NCBI GenBank assembly: GCA_008704415.1 | Contig: VXIS01000007.1 | Coordinates: 62,001-126,000 of the forward strand | Reading direction: 5' to 3' | DNA from: Sphaerosporella brunnea | Lineage: Eukaryota; Ascomycota; Pezizomycetes; Pezizales; Pyronemataceae | Length of the DNA: 64,000 bases | In this document: positions 32,112 through 44,493 of the stretch, piece after piece | How positions within the stretch are numbered: position 1 is the first letter of the stretch | How the letters are laid out: each line of letters starts with the position of its first letter | The notes under the pieces: generated by a model | The model's database searches: none | Told to the model about the DNA's origin: nothing | What the model saw: only the letters and a program-made list of their open reading frames with translations | Made by a program: the position numbers and the translations under genes

Positions 32112-32926
32112 TCAGGTGTGGCGAGTGATGGCGCATGAGCGACTCTACCGCGGATCACGAGAGTACCATAGTGCGAAGTATTTTGGTTACTTCGACTCGA
32201 ACTTTTGGTTTGAGCTAGGGGGCTTGTGCCCTTTGTGGAATCCCCGGCTGTTTCCCTTCGGGATCTAAAGTCATAGTGCTTTTTGTCGGTCAACCTGAGA
32301 AGCGTTCGTGAAATGATTATGAGTGACTGTTGGTGAAGTGGCGGTGTTTACCATTGCATTGTGACCGGTGGTTTCTCTCTTTGTCGGATCGTCGATCGAA
32401 ATTCTACTCTACTCATGCGCACCCGCCGGCTGAAACATCGATGCAACCTGCCTCTACAAGCTCATGGCCACTTTTCTTGCGAGCGGATTGGAGCAACAAG
32501 ACCGCCAAACTCTGCCTTGCAAAACACCTGAGCAGCTCATCGTTTCAATGAACCCGGTTAGATAGATATTTTCTTTTCTACAACTCACACATCCAATATG
32601 GGTATCCACAGGTCCTACCCCTGCCGTCCTACCCGCCAAGCAAAGTTCTGTCCATTCACCGCGCGCCCGAAGCGAGGTCGTGGTGGCGCTTTTGGCGTTG
32701 TGACTGATAGAGCGTCCAGCCGTACATACCAGATATTTTTGCCGTTGGTGGACGGGAGGGTAGAGAATTGGCAGAGCGGGGTTTTCGTGCCCAGCGAAGC
32801 ACTTTCTTCTCCTCTCTCGTCTGGTCGCTTTTTTCTCTCTCGTTCTCTGTGAGCTAGGTGAATGTTTGTTCCCAGGAAGAAGTACATGCTCCACGACGAC
32901 GACGACGCTGTTGTCCTGCATACATA
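32112..32926. other. Intergenic region before the four-helix membrane protein
   Basis: No gene supported. The last 150 bases hold CT-rich tracts (TTCTCTCTCGTTCTC) that look like promoter or leader of the gene at 32927. Confidence 0.5.
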
Positions 32927-35179
32927 ATGTCTGGCTATTGGCCCACGAACTCTTACGACCCTGTGCCGGAATACGATAATAATGGGTATCCTTTGCAACA
33001 ACTGAGCTTCAGCTATGCTGCCGGAGGAGAAGGAGGAGGAGGAGGAGGAGGAGGAGGGGGAGGAGAAGGAGCAGCGTCGACTTGGTCGTCACAACATACC
33101 AGCTATGTGGGCAGGCCGCAGCAGCAACCACAGAAACCACAAACACCGCATCCCGGCGCACCGATGCACCGAGAGTCACTGATGTTCCATCCGCCGGTAA
33201 ACCACCAATTACGGCATCAATACAGGAAGACCAAACAGTTCCGGCGGATATTCACACGGATCATGGGTCGGTGGGTGTTGAGTTGCATTTTTGCCGCAGC
33301 TACGGTGGGAATTTTTCTTATGTACGAGAGTATGGACATCCTGAATGCCAATGAGAAGCATATGTTCAACGCTTTGTATTTGGGTGTGTCGTTGCTGCTG
33401 GCGCTGAACATGGTGGTATGTAGCTCCGGGCTTCTTGATCTGTGATTCGAAGGGACTGATGGCAGGCAGGCATCGTTCAAAACAATGGCGGATCTGTTTC
33501 GGTGGAAAGTACTGGCCAGCACTACATACGGCGGTCACTCAGCAAAGGAGCTGGACTTGATCCTGGGACTATCGAGCTATGGGACTGCGACAATACTGCT
33601 GAAACATTGGCTTCGGAAGCCTCGGTATTTTTTTCTGCTACTGTTCTGGATAATGCTGGGAATAGTATATCCCCGTCCTCCTCTGTCTGGCGTTGATGGC
33701 CACTGACTGCCTATTGCCAAGATGGCGCAAGCAGGGCTCGCAATGCTCGGTTTGACGTTTAACCATGACAGTGAAGGGGCCCAAAAAACTAGCCCGGGAA
33801 TTGTAAACGCCACTCTACTTGATTCCTTTCACAAAACCTCCCCAGCTATTCCTATGTACTTTGAGCAAAACTACTTGGCGCACCTATACGGCGACATGTC
33901 CTACAACATGCGTGAGCACAGTGAAGGGGAGCCACTGCCGCCAAATGTGGACCCGGGCCTCATTGACATCATTTATGTGAACGCTACCAATGAGTTCAAA
34001 TACTACGTAAAATCCCCGGTATATTTACGGTGCATCGCTGACTTTTACCTCGGACAGTTCAAGGAGTTTGCATGGCGACCCCATGGCGAACCCAGATGGG
34101 CGAGAACAAAACGCTATGTTACCGTCAGTCCAAAGTGCTCTTGGAGTCCTATAATCAAAGGTCAAAAGGGCGATGGCGCTGTAGTAATCGACCTAGACGG
34201 CGATGGATCGGGCATACACCCAACAGAGCATAGCTGGATAACCGGTTTGACAGGACAAAGCACAACGTACACCCTCCCCCATTCTTCTCGAGCGCCTTTT
34301 ACCAAATTCCTCACTAACATTAAGCCGCCTAGTCTCTACGCCAATCCTAGCATCAACGCTAACGAAACAGAAAACATGCTTCTCAACGCCACCTTGGGCA
34401 TAGACATAAGCACTGGCAAGTTCCAGCCAACGTGTGGTTCCAGGTGCGGGTTGACTCTCGTCTACCGCTTTATCCGGGAGATGGAACTGGTCCGAAACCC
34501 ACTTCCGTTCGGTGATTTCTTCAACTGCAAGACTACCATCTCCACAGTTCAAAACGCTCTCCAGCCGCAGCATCACCTGGCAGATAAACTCGCAGTGCGT
34601 ATCGCCTCCGCGGCTGGTTCAAACGCGATCTGGATTTTCGACCCAAACTTTACGCTTCAGCAGACCAGCTACAACTCCGCCTCACGCTGGGATAACTGGC
34701 AGGGGCTTTCTGGCAAAGAAGCTACCGAAAGGGCGGAGTATCTCGTCGGAAGATTCGCCGCGGGCACGATCGCCATGCTGGACAACAACAACCCGCGCGA
34801 GGAAATACCGGGGCAAAGACCATGGGAGGGAGTATTCCTCAGGGTCAAATGGCTATATGTCTGGATTACCTTTGGGATCCTGCTGGGCGGGCAGCTGCTC
34901 ATCGGCCTGGTGACCATGATAAAGGCAAACACTGTGTTCTGCAAGGACTCTTCATTCCTAAGCACAGCACGCTTGCTGCGTCCGCTTGTAGACCGAATGG
35001 GAGAAAGCGGGTGCGCCGCCACTGGGAATGAGATTGCTGAGTTGTTTGAGAACACACACATGCGCTATGGTGTCCGACGGGACGGAGGGTATAATCGGTT
35101 GGATATTTTGATGGATATTACGAAGGTCGAGGGGAAGTTTCAGGGCGGTGTTGGCTTTCCGAGGGGTTATTACGAGTAG
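32927..35179 (+). CDS. Four-helix membrane protein with large extracellular domain
   Basis: Three exons (32927-33415, 33470-33664, 33722-35179), all phase 0, joined by GTATGT-CAG and GTATAT-AAG introns of 54 and 57 nt; 713 aa. The cytoplasmic N terminus has a Gly/Glu tract from a GGA repeat (about residues 34-47). Three closely spaced helices follow: WVLSCIFAAATVGIFLMY, ALYLGVSLLLALNMVV and YFFLLLFWIMLGI. A region of about 400 residues comes next with several N-glycosylation sequons (NATLL, NATNE, NETEN, NATLG) and cysteines, probably outside the cell or in a lumen. A fourth helix (YVWITFGILLGGQLLIGLVTM) leads to a cytoplasmic tail containing YGVRRDGGYNRLDIL. This layout recurs in uncharacterised Pezizomycotina proteins. 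No enzymatic motif is visible and function is unknown. Confidence 0.82.
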
Positions 35180-35825
35180 GTGCATGTATGTTTGGGGGAT
35201 TTAATGATGATGGGTGTACGTTTGTCTTTTTTGAATTCTGCACAGTTGCGTTACGTTACTATACAGTTAGATACTAGTAAGATATGGTGATATCTTGTGA
35301 TTCCACGCCCGCAACATATATAGATAACCGGCTGGCATTTTGCATAGAGACCTACTTGTTCTAGCAGTGAATATGGCTCTGCGACATGAAAACTGATGAG
35401 AAGATGTTTGCTATCGATATCCGGCTCGAAGTTGCCACGTCTCGATTACCCGGCCCTCTTTCTCAAACCCTCGCTAGTTAACGGCTATGTATGTACCTAG
35501 GTTGGCACTATTGGGTCGCCGATCCATCAACGTGGTGACTTCTTTTCCGCGACAAGCATTATAATTACTCTCTATCCAGCTGTCGTTGTTCGCAAGGCTT
35601 TCGGAGAAAAGAGTATCTATGCGGCGGCGGCAGGCAGGTTCGGATATCGATGATGCAAGTTCCAGGGATTGGTGATGGTGGATATCGATCATGGATGGCT
35701 TGATGCATGTTTGATCCGATTACCAACCAACCCCTGCCATGCCATGCGGAAACTACATACCCGGGTCCGGTATCCCAGATCGGATCGGAGACGATAGTTG
35801 TGATTGTCTCGGATAATCCGTGAAG
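35180..35825. other. Intergenic region
   Basis: No gene supported. It ends at the Mutator-like element's duplicated flank CTCTCCAGA (35826-35834). Confidence 0.5.
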
Positions 35826-35835
35826 CTCTCCAGAC

Positions 35836-36322
35836 AGAGCAAAGGTCTACAATGCCCGCCAAAAAGCGAGTTGTGTTTCAATCTACCCACACGGTCTATA
35901 TAATGCCCGCACAACAACGCGACAGCGCAGAGATTCACCAGAGCTCTTTAGGTTTATTGTGAGAATTCAGGGAAAATCTAGTATCTTCGGCGCTGTCGCT
36001 TGTTCAATCTTCTGGTGAAGTTCTGTGGTGTTGTCGTTGTGTGTCAAATTTTTCACGTTGCAGCCCTGCGGTGATAAAATAATCGAGCAAAGTGCAGAGC
36101 GCGGATGCCATTAGACAATTTTCGTCGTAAAAATTCAGCAAAAAATGGGCTGTCTGCAATCGCTCGTGCTGGTTTCTTTTTTTTTTAATATTCTTATTTT
36201 TTGCTCTCTCTCCCTGGTTTTTTTGTATCGCATTATCGTGTTTGTGTTGTGTGAGCATTCTGAACCGTGCAGGTAGATTAAAACACAACTCGCTTTTGGC
36301 GGGCATTGTAGACCTTTGCTCT
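35836..36322. mobile_element. Small Mutator-like TIR element, same family as 30755-32101
   Basis: 487 bp with inverted ends of about 50 bases: left AGAGCAAAGGTCTACAATGC, then CCGCC and an AGCGAGTTGTGTTT arm (35836-35888); right is the complement (36270-36322) with two or three mismatches and one A-run length change. CTCTCCAGA occurs just outside both ends (35826-35834, 36323-36331), a 9-bp duplication with one extra base on the left. It shares GGTCTACAATGCC with the larger element. No coding capacity. Confidence 0.78.
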
Positions 36323-36331
36323 CTCTCCAGA

Positions 36332-37021
36332 TATCTCTCTCTTCCTCTCACCTCTCACCTCACCTAAGTAAGCGTTAGGAAGAGACTCGGCGGTGTTAAT
36401 GTCACTTATCACCGGGGTGAGAATTCAAAGAACAATGGAATCAAAGAAAGAAAGAAATATAGTTATCATTCGTTTGTCAGCTCGGAGCTCTACCATGGTC
36501 CTCCGATTCGCTCAATTCAAAAAGCCACCACATTCCCCATTCAAGGATCAGTAATATCAAAAAAGAGGGAAAAAAGATAAAGCAGCTTGGACTATTTGTC
36601 TCTCTCGTCGTCTCGCAACAAATCTAACCGGGTTCAACTTGCGACTGGCGGCCAGTCAGTGGTGGAACGCTGAGACATCCTACCCACATCTTCCGTCATA
36701 CCCGTCAGTCTCGAAAGCCCACACCAACCCCGTCCGTCCTCCGAGGGAACCGACTTTTCCCTTTCCCCTTCTTTCTTTCCTTGCTTTCCTCCTCTTTCAC
36801 TCGGCCAGTACCGGGCGTACCATGCGATTCTCCCCCGCCGCCGCCTGCGACTTCGATATCTACGCCTCACAAACTATCTGGCCACAGCAGCTAGCTGTTG
36901 AGAGCTCGAATATCCCCACAACCACCTTCCACCGCCAAACTAGAAAAAGATCAACACAAAGAGAAAAAAAACAATCAATAAAAAAATCGGCAGAGCTCAG
37001 AAAACGGAAATTACACCCGCA
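36332..37021. other. Intergenic region and VPS62-like promoter
   Basis: No gene supported. Pyrimidine-rich tract at 36745-36800, then an A-rich leader (AGAAAAAAAACAATC) directly before the ATG at 37022. Confidence 0.5.
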
Positions 37022-38750
37022 ATGCTGCTGATTACACGACGGGCGGCGCTCTGCATACTGTGCGCGTTCACGGCGCTGGGGTGGTTGTGGCACATCGCGG
37101 TTTCGGAGCGCGTCTCGCCAGAGCGGTGGAACCGTGGGGAATACGCGGATGCGGAGGCGGTGCTCTCAGGCTGGAGGGCGGGGGTGTGTAGACACGCTGG
37201 GTTGTGTGGGAATTGGATCAGTAAAGGTGGGAAGGGTCACAGCAGTGCAGAGGGTGTAGATGGGAAGACGACACAACGGATCAAGGCGCCGCAATTTGTG
37301 CTGGATTATAGTGGGTTTTTTTGATGACTATTTTGATTTCTGGTTTTGAGCTCAGGACTGATCTCTATGCACAGCGCCGTATGTATATCTCCACAGTGAG
37401 GAGAAGTTTATGCCCGGAGATATCGGCGAGCAGTTAGCAACCCCGTCGACGTCTATGTGTGACCGCAGGAGCTGACGCAAAGCAGCCTGATGCATACCCG
37501 CCCTTACCTGAACTACACACCCATAACATCTAAGCGAAACCGGCCTCATCTCTCGAATCTGGCCGATTTGAACAAGTATGGCGAGCACGTGTATCTTACC
37601 TCCGACGACGACCCTTCAAATCCACCATCGTGGCTCCGCGGGGACCGCAACGTGCCCATTGATGAATCCACCGCAGGCAATAAGGACGAGGTGGGCATGA
37701 GTGCCGCTCCGGGAATCATAATATGGACACAGAAGGAGGGTGGTGTGATAGACGCGTTTTACTTCTATTTTTACAGCTTCAATTTGGGAAACACAGTTGC
37801 AGGTTGGAGATTTGGGAATCATGTCGGTGATTGGGGTGAGAAACTCTCTCTCTCCCTTGAGCTTCATTCTAAATTGCTGCTAACTCTGGGATTGGCAGAG
37901 CACACGGCAGTGCGGTTTGTAGACGGTGAGCCGGTTAGCATGTTCTTCAGTGAGCACAGCGGCGGTGCAGCATACGAGTTCGGCGTGGTTGAAAAGATTG
38001 GAAAACGGGTTCGTTCCTCTATATATTCAAAGCTATGGCCGTTTGCTGACACGCCCCTCAAGCCTGTAACTTACTCCGCCCGTGGCTCACATGCGAACTA
38101 CCCCACTCCCGGTGTGCATTACTATGCAATCCCTTTACACCTGCTTGCCGACCACACGAATAAGGGCTATCTGTGGGACCCGCTCAAGAACAACTACCTC
38201 TACCACTACAACCTCGAGACGGACACGCTCACGTCTGATGCCTCAAACCTCAATGCGCCCGTCGAATGGTTCCACTACGAGGGTAGGTGGGGCGATAAAT
38301 TCTACCCGCTTAATGACCGGCGGCAATATAGAGTGGTTGGTCAGGTAGGCACCCCTCCTTTTCCACCAGCCTCAATGGCACTAACATTTGTCATCACCAC
38401 AGTACCACTACGTCAACGGCCCCACATCGTGCAAAATGAAGAATCTAGGCCGGGTGGAAATCTGCCAGAACGAGGGCATTTGCGTGGTGCAACCAAGCCT
38501 CACATACCATCTCGAGGGCGTCGACGGGCCCATGCCGGACGAGGGCGACGATTGGCTGGAGCAACTGCTCCATTCGCAGAAACACGGTGAGGAGGAGGTG
38601 ACGGTGGAGTTTGCGAACAAGGCTGGTGCGGGCGATGCTGAGCCCGCAGCTGAGGAAAAGGTTTTCCCGGGACTTAGAAAGGGGGCGGCGGCGACCAAAA
38701 TGACGAGTAGAAAGACTTCCCCTGTGATAGAGTGGTGGCATCATATGTAG
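37022..38750 (+). CDS. VPS62: Vps62-family protein (vacuolar protein sorting 62-like)
   Basis: Five exons (37022-37310, 37375-37432, 37486-37835, 37899-38344, 38403-38750) give 496 aa. The second intron (37433-37485, GTTAGC donor) has to be spliced: reading through gives a stop, while splicing yields PYVYLHSEEKFMPGDIGEHL joined to MHTRPYLNYTPI, the expected family continuity. Residues about 9-27 form a hydrophobic signal anchor (LCILCAFTALGWLWHIAV). The conserved core includes EHVYLTSDDDPSNPPSWL, FYFYFYSFNLGNTVAGWRFG, GDWEHTAVRFVDGEP, ARGSHANYPTPGVHYYAIP and NAPVEWFHYEGRWGDKFYP. Vps62 is linked to vacuolar protein targeting in yeast, but no biochemical activity is established. A secretory or vacuolar location is inferred. 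Confidence 0.9.
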
Positions 38751-41650
38751 AAGCGGGCTTGTAGCATAGTGTTTATTTCGCTTTTCTTTCTTTTGGGGGT
38801 TTTGGTCTGCTTTTTTTTTTTTATTTTTTATAGGGTCGCTGGTGTTTCTTTGTCATTTTTTGGGATGCCTTTTTTTTTTTTTTTTTGCTGGGGTCTTTGC
38901 TTCCTCTTTCTCGGTTGGACATACATGCTGTATGATGGATTGGATGGGTAAATGAACCTCATAAGTTATCAAGGGATCTTCCTTTCGAGCCATGAGATCA
39001 GATGAGATCATGATGCCGTGGTCCGGGCCGACCGCGGAAGGCTCGGCACGCAAACATAGCCGCAAGGCTGCACGCCGTCATGACAAATAAATAGACGAGT
39101 GAGGACGATGGAACGCATTGATTGTGTCGTCTCTAGCAATAGTACAGATAGCGATAAAAAGTGAAAGAAAGAGAAGACAGACCGAATACCGACCACCACG
39201 CACAGCAGCACATAAAGGCAAGCAACCGACTGTTGCCCCACACCATCCGTAAAATGCAAGCAGAAAACCACCCCCCTTAAAACGCAAAGCAAAACAAACG
39301 GTTGGGAAACCAGGAGAGGGTAGTAATGGGAAGCAAGTGAGCATGTGAATGATGCAGAAAACACGAAAAAATTACACCAAAACGCCAAAACCAAAAAGAA
39401 GAAACCAGTGCGCGGACAAGCAGAAAGGTACGGGGATGAGTTCCATGCCACACTGACCATCGTGTAAATCAAACAAACGGTAAGTAGAGCAAGCAAAAAA
39501 GCACAGTGCCGGACGAATTCCATCCGACACTGGTGAACGTGCAAAGAATGAAGCAGGAAGGAATATCAATTACACATAACTCCACCACCCGCTGCTGTAA
39601 AGGAGCATGCGAACGGTGGGGAAACATGTAACTATCACTCTAAAAGAGAGCTTCTAAAAGAAGTAGCAAAACGCTAGAAGGAACAGCCAGAATTCGAAAT
39701 CGATGGATACCACATGTCCTGTAACACATTTCTCTCGGTGTGATGGCTTTGTTTATGGACTTGGTGCCGGTGGTTCCAGGATAAAAGCTCCTGGAATCGT
39801 CGAGAGTTTGCCCAATAGACCGAACCACTTAAAGTAACGGTGGTAGTCGCTGGGGGTTGGAGTGATCGATAGGCAGAGCCTTGTAAGGTGCACTGCCGAT
39901 GCTGTTCGGGCCAGTCCCTCGCGCCAGCATGTATTGACAGAAAAATATAGGGTAGAGCTTTTCCAGACGGTCGCCCTAATTCTGATTGAGGACAGGTCAA
40001 AGGCTGGCAACAATGCACCGACTTGCTGCTATCGAAATGTGGAAAGGAATATCCGAATCTCGCTACACTTGATCATCATGTCAGCAGCTCGAGCAATCTC
40101 AAAGGTGTTGCAATTTAAGAACTGATGCTGGAGAATAGTAACTGACTTCGGGTGGATAGTGGCTGACTCTACGATTCCATCGTTTGCTAGGGGGATGGCC
40201 GAGGAGTAACTCCAGTCGATGCTTATGGTTGGTATTGAGGAGTGAGTGAATGAACTAAAGCTTTGTTGGAGCGGGAGATGGCTTGTCGAGTGGTTTCGAA
40301 CGAAAAAGACCGGAGCAGGTAGCGAGACACATACTGCACACGGCAGATGGATGAAGAATTCTGTGCTGGGTTAGGATTGCAAATTGCAAGAAGAGGCGTG
40401 ATGTGATGGTAGTAGTGGAGCTGGCGGGGGCGCTGGAGCGAGGTGATGGAGAAGAAGAAGACAAAAAGACACGGCGAGTGCTGCCAGGTGAGGCACCACA
40501 TCACCCCGTTTCCCCAACAAAACTCGCTCTTGGAGGCTTCACTTGAGGGAGAAAAGAGTGAGTGTTGTCTCGCACATGGCTGAGGAGGCCTGATATTAAG
40601 CTCTTTGGGCTGCCCCACTGCTTCCATGGATCTCAGGGTGTCATACTGTGAAAATGCATGGAATTCCCACCGCTTAGCATGGAGTCGATGCGCTATATGT
40701 ATTCAACTCTTTGTTTCCACTTTTAAGAAGTTTGACCATGTGGTTGTGGTTGTGTTTGGGCGGGTGGTTGCGGGTATGATATCACTCGCGCGTGGGGCTG
40801 CCTGTTTCCGGTGACAACTGGATCGCAACAGCTCTTCCAAGGATGTTGGTCATCTAATTCACTGGCTACAGCTACGTATACGTGGTGCTGTTCACATCGC
40901 CGTCACCGACGGATCCAAAAGGGTACGATACTCTGAGGTAATCCTCCGACTCGAGGCTTTGCTAGGTGTAGATACCAATCCTAAAACAAAATCCCAAGGC
41001 GGCCGAACACGCTTGAATTATGGGATGCGTGCACCTGGTTGCTTCGTCGTCCTCCTTTCGAATTCAGGAGAAGTTGCGAATGCATGCCGAGTGAGCAGCC
41101 ATGCCACGGTTCGACCCATTTAACCGCGCGGCTGACAGTCAAGCGAGCCCAAACACGGAATGGTCGGCCAGGAATAAATGGGGGCCGCAAATAAACTTCA
41201 GGCTGAGCTGATCGTATCCAAGCCGAGCCATCCCTGCCACGCCCGGCAAAGTGCGGATCAAGTGGACTCGCCAGGACTTCATTATAATTGGAATGGTCAG
41301 GGAGTGTGTATTCCACGAAAACGGACAACAGCCCCCTCCCATCAACAGCAGACACCGGCTGGCGCGCTAGAAAGGATCCAGCCTGGCTCTGTGTCCATTC
41401 GCGTTGCTTTTCCTCCTTCGTGTCACAGCTCGCTACTGGCCCACACTGTAAACCAATGCGAATTTGTGCATGCCAAAATAGATCCATGGCTTCCATCGTG
41501 CAATAAATGGATGGATTGGTGCCAGCGGGAAGTCAGCCCGCTCGCTTTCTGCTTCTCCTCCTCCTCCTCCCAAACCCCCCCTCCCCAAAGCTAGCCGCCT
41601 CCTCGTCGATCATCGAGTGAGTATCATCAGCAACTTCGGCCACGAAAATC
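38751..41650. other. Long intergenic region
   Basis: 2.9 kb without a supported gene. T-runs follow VPS62 (38811-38890). 39008-39544 is open on the minus strand, but its composition (poly-Phe/Leu from T-rich DNA) and lack of motifs argue against coding. Nothing else stands out. Confidence 0.5.
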
Positions 41651-42956
41651 ATGATATTAGATATCGGGACTCGCCTCAGCTGCGTGCTGTCGCTCGCCGC
41701 TCTGGCTGGTGCAGTGGAATGGGATGGACCCAAGCCGACGCCGGTGAACCAGTTCGCGTTGTCGGAATTCGGATTTTCGCCGAAACCTACGGAGCCACCT
41801 AGAATACGGGGTCGAATGGCCGGCCACGAGTTGTTTGCGAGAGACGAACCTGCTGTTTTATGTGGATATGTTTCTGGCATATCGTGTAGGTCCTTCATTA
41901 TTCCTCAAAGGGAGTTACACTGACAGTTCTGTGAAAATCCAGCCCAGCCAGTCACCTGTCCGGATTTTCGACGCACCTGTTTCTTCAATACAAACGTTAA
42001 AGCCGTCGGCTGCTGCTCTCACTCCTCCGACCCTCCAGAGTCATGCGCCCAATACACAAGTTGTATCGATAGTACCGCCATCACCAGCTGCACAGGTTCC
42101 TGTTCTAACAATCTCCTGGTTACCACATGGTGCGCATTCGTGCTCTTCATCAGCTTGCTCTTAGATATCGAGCCTAACTCCCTCTAGCTCCGATTCCGCC
42201 TCTCCCTATTGTCAAACCTATCAATGGACCTCAGGCTACAGGAATCTCGGCTGCGGTGTTTCTTATTTCTCGCAAAACGTTGAGTTCACATACTCGGGAC
42301 AACCAATCACCTTCGGTTCAAGCACCAACACACCAATCATTTTCATCACAAGTGCAACCGTCACTGCTCCATCATCCACGATATCTGCTTCTGGAGCGGC
42401 CGCTGCTAGTGAAGGCAGCAACGCCGGGACTGTCACAAGCAACAAGAGCTCGAGCAATGTGGGCGCGATCGCGGGTGGCGTGGTTGGCGGCCTAGCAGCC
42501 CTCGTGGCTCTCGCCCTGGGTATCTTTTACCTGATGCGCAGGAAGAGGAACGACAGGGCATCGGCATCGGCAGCGGCGGCGGCAGCCGCAGCAGCCGCAG
42601 GGGGCACGGCCTACAAACCTACGCCCAGCGCACCACCAATGCAGCAACAATATGGCAACTACGATCCCAACATGCCGCCGCAAGCTCCCTTCAGCCCTGC
42701 CCCGCAATACAACCCTCACCAACCCGTATACTATGACCCCAGCACCGGTGCTGCGCCGCTTCCAATGAAGGCCGAGTACTCGCAGAATGCCGCGCCTGTC
42801 AACGGGCAGCAAATGGACCAAACTGCCCAGACGATACATGAGATGCCGTATAATCCCGCAACATCGCCTGCGCCTCAGACGCAATCTCCACCGCCGCCGC
42901 AGCAGTTCCAGCGACCACAGGGCCCGATATATGAGGCGCCAAACGATTCGCACTGA
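41651..42956 (+). CDS. Single-pass WSC/Mid2-like surface protein
   Basis: Three exons (41651-41885, 41943-42129, 42188-42956) give 396 aa. A signal peptide at about residues 8-21 (RLSCVLSLAALAGA) precedes a cysteine-rich ectodomain: CGYVSGISSQPVTCPDF, GCCSHSSDPPESCAQYTSC, ITSCTGSC and YCQTYQWTSGYRNLGCG. A Ser/Thr-rich stalk follows, then a transmembrane helix (GAIAGGVVGGLAALVALALGIFYL) and a basic stop-transfer MRRKRND. The cytoplasmic tail has an Ala tract (encoded by GCGGCAGC repeats) and Pro/Gln-rich sequence. This layout is common among fungal wall-stress sensor-like proteins. A sensor role is inferred; no named orthologue is claimed. Both introns are needed to link the cysteine-rich segments. 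Confidence 0.85.
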
Positions 42957-43392
42957 CGTACAACCTGATCATCAGCCTGCAGTGCCGATAACAGGGGTGG
43001 GGAATGTAATTAGGTTTAGAGCGGATTTTTTCGAGTTTTCTTTTGGCGTTGGTTGCGGGATGGCCGAATAAGTTTTTTTTTTTTTTTTTTTTCTTCCGTG
43101 TATCAGCTTTTTCGTTGTTGGAGGTTTTTTTTATTGTACGTGCCTTGTTTATTCGCACGTTTTGTCGCGTATTTACTACAGTACATCTTTTGGTCTTTAC
43201 TCTTCTGCGTGGTTTTTGGCATGTACTTTCTTTATTCACAGTTTCTTTTCTCCCCCTGTGCGTATCTTTAGCATAAAATCGAGGAAGAGGGGAAATGAAT
43301 ACGAAGCGCAAGGGCGCTCGCCGCCCGTTAGTGCAAACACCAACCCAACCTAAACTTTTCGGCTGCGCGTGTTTTAGTCCCCTATTCGGATA
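42957..43392. other. 3' flank up to the Tc1-like element
   Basis: T-rich sequence with long T-runs (43074-43092). No gene. Confidence 0.5.
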
Positions 43393-43483
43393 GAGTGCCA
43401 CTTAGCTGGGGTAGCGTCTTGGCATTTCTTGGCATTGTCCAAAATGTGTCGCTGATGATTAAGCATCGAGTGATGCGCTGTGA

Positions 43484-43855
43484 GTGCATGTGCGATGCGC
43501 CCAACGGGCCTTTCAGGAAGAAAAGTCGATGCTGGAGCACATTATCACCTCCACCGGTCATGAAATCATCTTCTACCCTACGTTTCACTGCGAACTCAAC
43601 TATATCGAATACTACTGGGCTGCCTTAAAGAAATACACACGGGACAATTGCAAATATGCCTTTCCCGAACTTGAGAAAACAGTTCTTGCAGCCATGGAGT
43701 CCGTCACTTTACATTGTAAAGACAATTCGACGCTTTGCGGAAAGAAGCAAGGGATGGATGCTCGCACACATTTATGGATTGTCAGAGTGCTTATGCTTTT
43801 CGCAAGTATACCGCATAAACTCAGAAGCAAGAGACTGGGCTACGTCACTGGCTAA
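43484..43855 (+). pseudogene. Tc1/mariner DDE transposase C-terminal remnant
   Basis: The frame encodes FQEEKSMLEHIITSTGHEII, FYPTFHCELNYIEYYWAALK and KYTRDNCKYAFPELEKTVLA. CELNYIE is the region of the third catalytic acidic residue in Tc1-like transposases of fungi. The first two catalytic Asp regions and the DNA-binding domain are missing. The frame runs into the palindromic MITE at 43811, which supplies its last residues, so the true C terminus is also lost. Non-functional. Confidence 0.8.
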
Positions 43856-43936
43856 GTCACTGCGCCATGTGGCAAAGTCACTAAGCCTACATGGCGCAGT
43901 GACTTAGCCCAGTCTCTTGCTTCTGAGTTTATGCGG
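43811..43936. mobile_element. Palindromic MITE, copy 2
   Basis: 126 bp between TA dinucleotides (43809-43810, 43937-43938). It begins CCGCATAAACTCAGAAGCAA and ends with the exact complement, so the whole unit can fold into one long hairpin (GAGACTGGGCTA / TAGCCCAGTCTC arms; central CATGTGGC / CTACATGG region). Same family as 21354-21470. It inserted in the Tc1 transposase remnant. Confidence 0.9.
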
Positions 43937-43947
43937 TACGTCACATA

Positions 43948-44493
43948 GAGTGCCGGACACTTAGTCGGGGTAGCGTGGCAGGGGGGTCAACACTCACAAC
44001 AACCCCCCAACGCCGACCTTTATGCCGCACCACAACAAAAAAAAGAGTTTATATAAGAGCCTAAGAACGATAAAGTAGCGTGCAAAGAGCAATAGGTAGG
44101 CTTCTAAATTCAATTTGGTGGCGTGGTTGTGGAGCTATAAAGGCTAGAAAGTCACATGTTTTTTGGTGACGGGGGGGTCGTTTTGAAGGCGGCTCAAGTA
44201 ATCTACCATACCTAATCCGGAATAGCATGAGACGAGTGACAACACATGACTTCAAACAAACAATCAACATAGCTCGGCGCGTCAGCGTCGATATTCCGGT
44301 TCGATAGAGCGCCAAGAGAGGATTCCAGCAAGTCAAAAATCGTGAGAATTGAGCTAAAAATTCGAGCGGTTGAGTAGCAAGACGGACTAGCGGGAGCACA
44401 CATGACATCACTCGCTGCTTATTAATCAAGGACAGCATTTTGAACTTGCCAAGACTTTGCCAAGGCGCTACCCCGACTAAGTGTCCGGCACTC
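43948..44493. mobile_element. TA-flanked MITE with Tc1-family ends, nested
   Basis: 546 bp with 28-base perfect inverted ends starting GAGTGCCGGACACTTAGTCG; TA lies on both sides (43946-43947, 44494-44495). The ends are almost those of the surrounding Tc1-like element, so it could be mobilised by the same transposase. The interior has no coding capacity that I recognise. Confidence 0.88.

Noticed and set aside
37449..37485. Very short introns (29-35 nt) or a frameshift in VPS62
   Set aside because: A 53-nt intron at 37433-37485 with a GTTAGC donor restores family sequence without invoking an error.
39008..39544. 178-codon minus-strand frame rich in Phe, Leu and Val
   Set aside because: Apparent hydrophobic segments come from A/T-rich repeats. 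No start context, homologous motif or intron structure.
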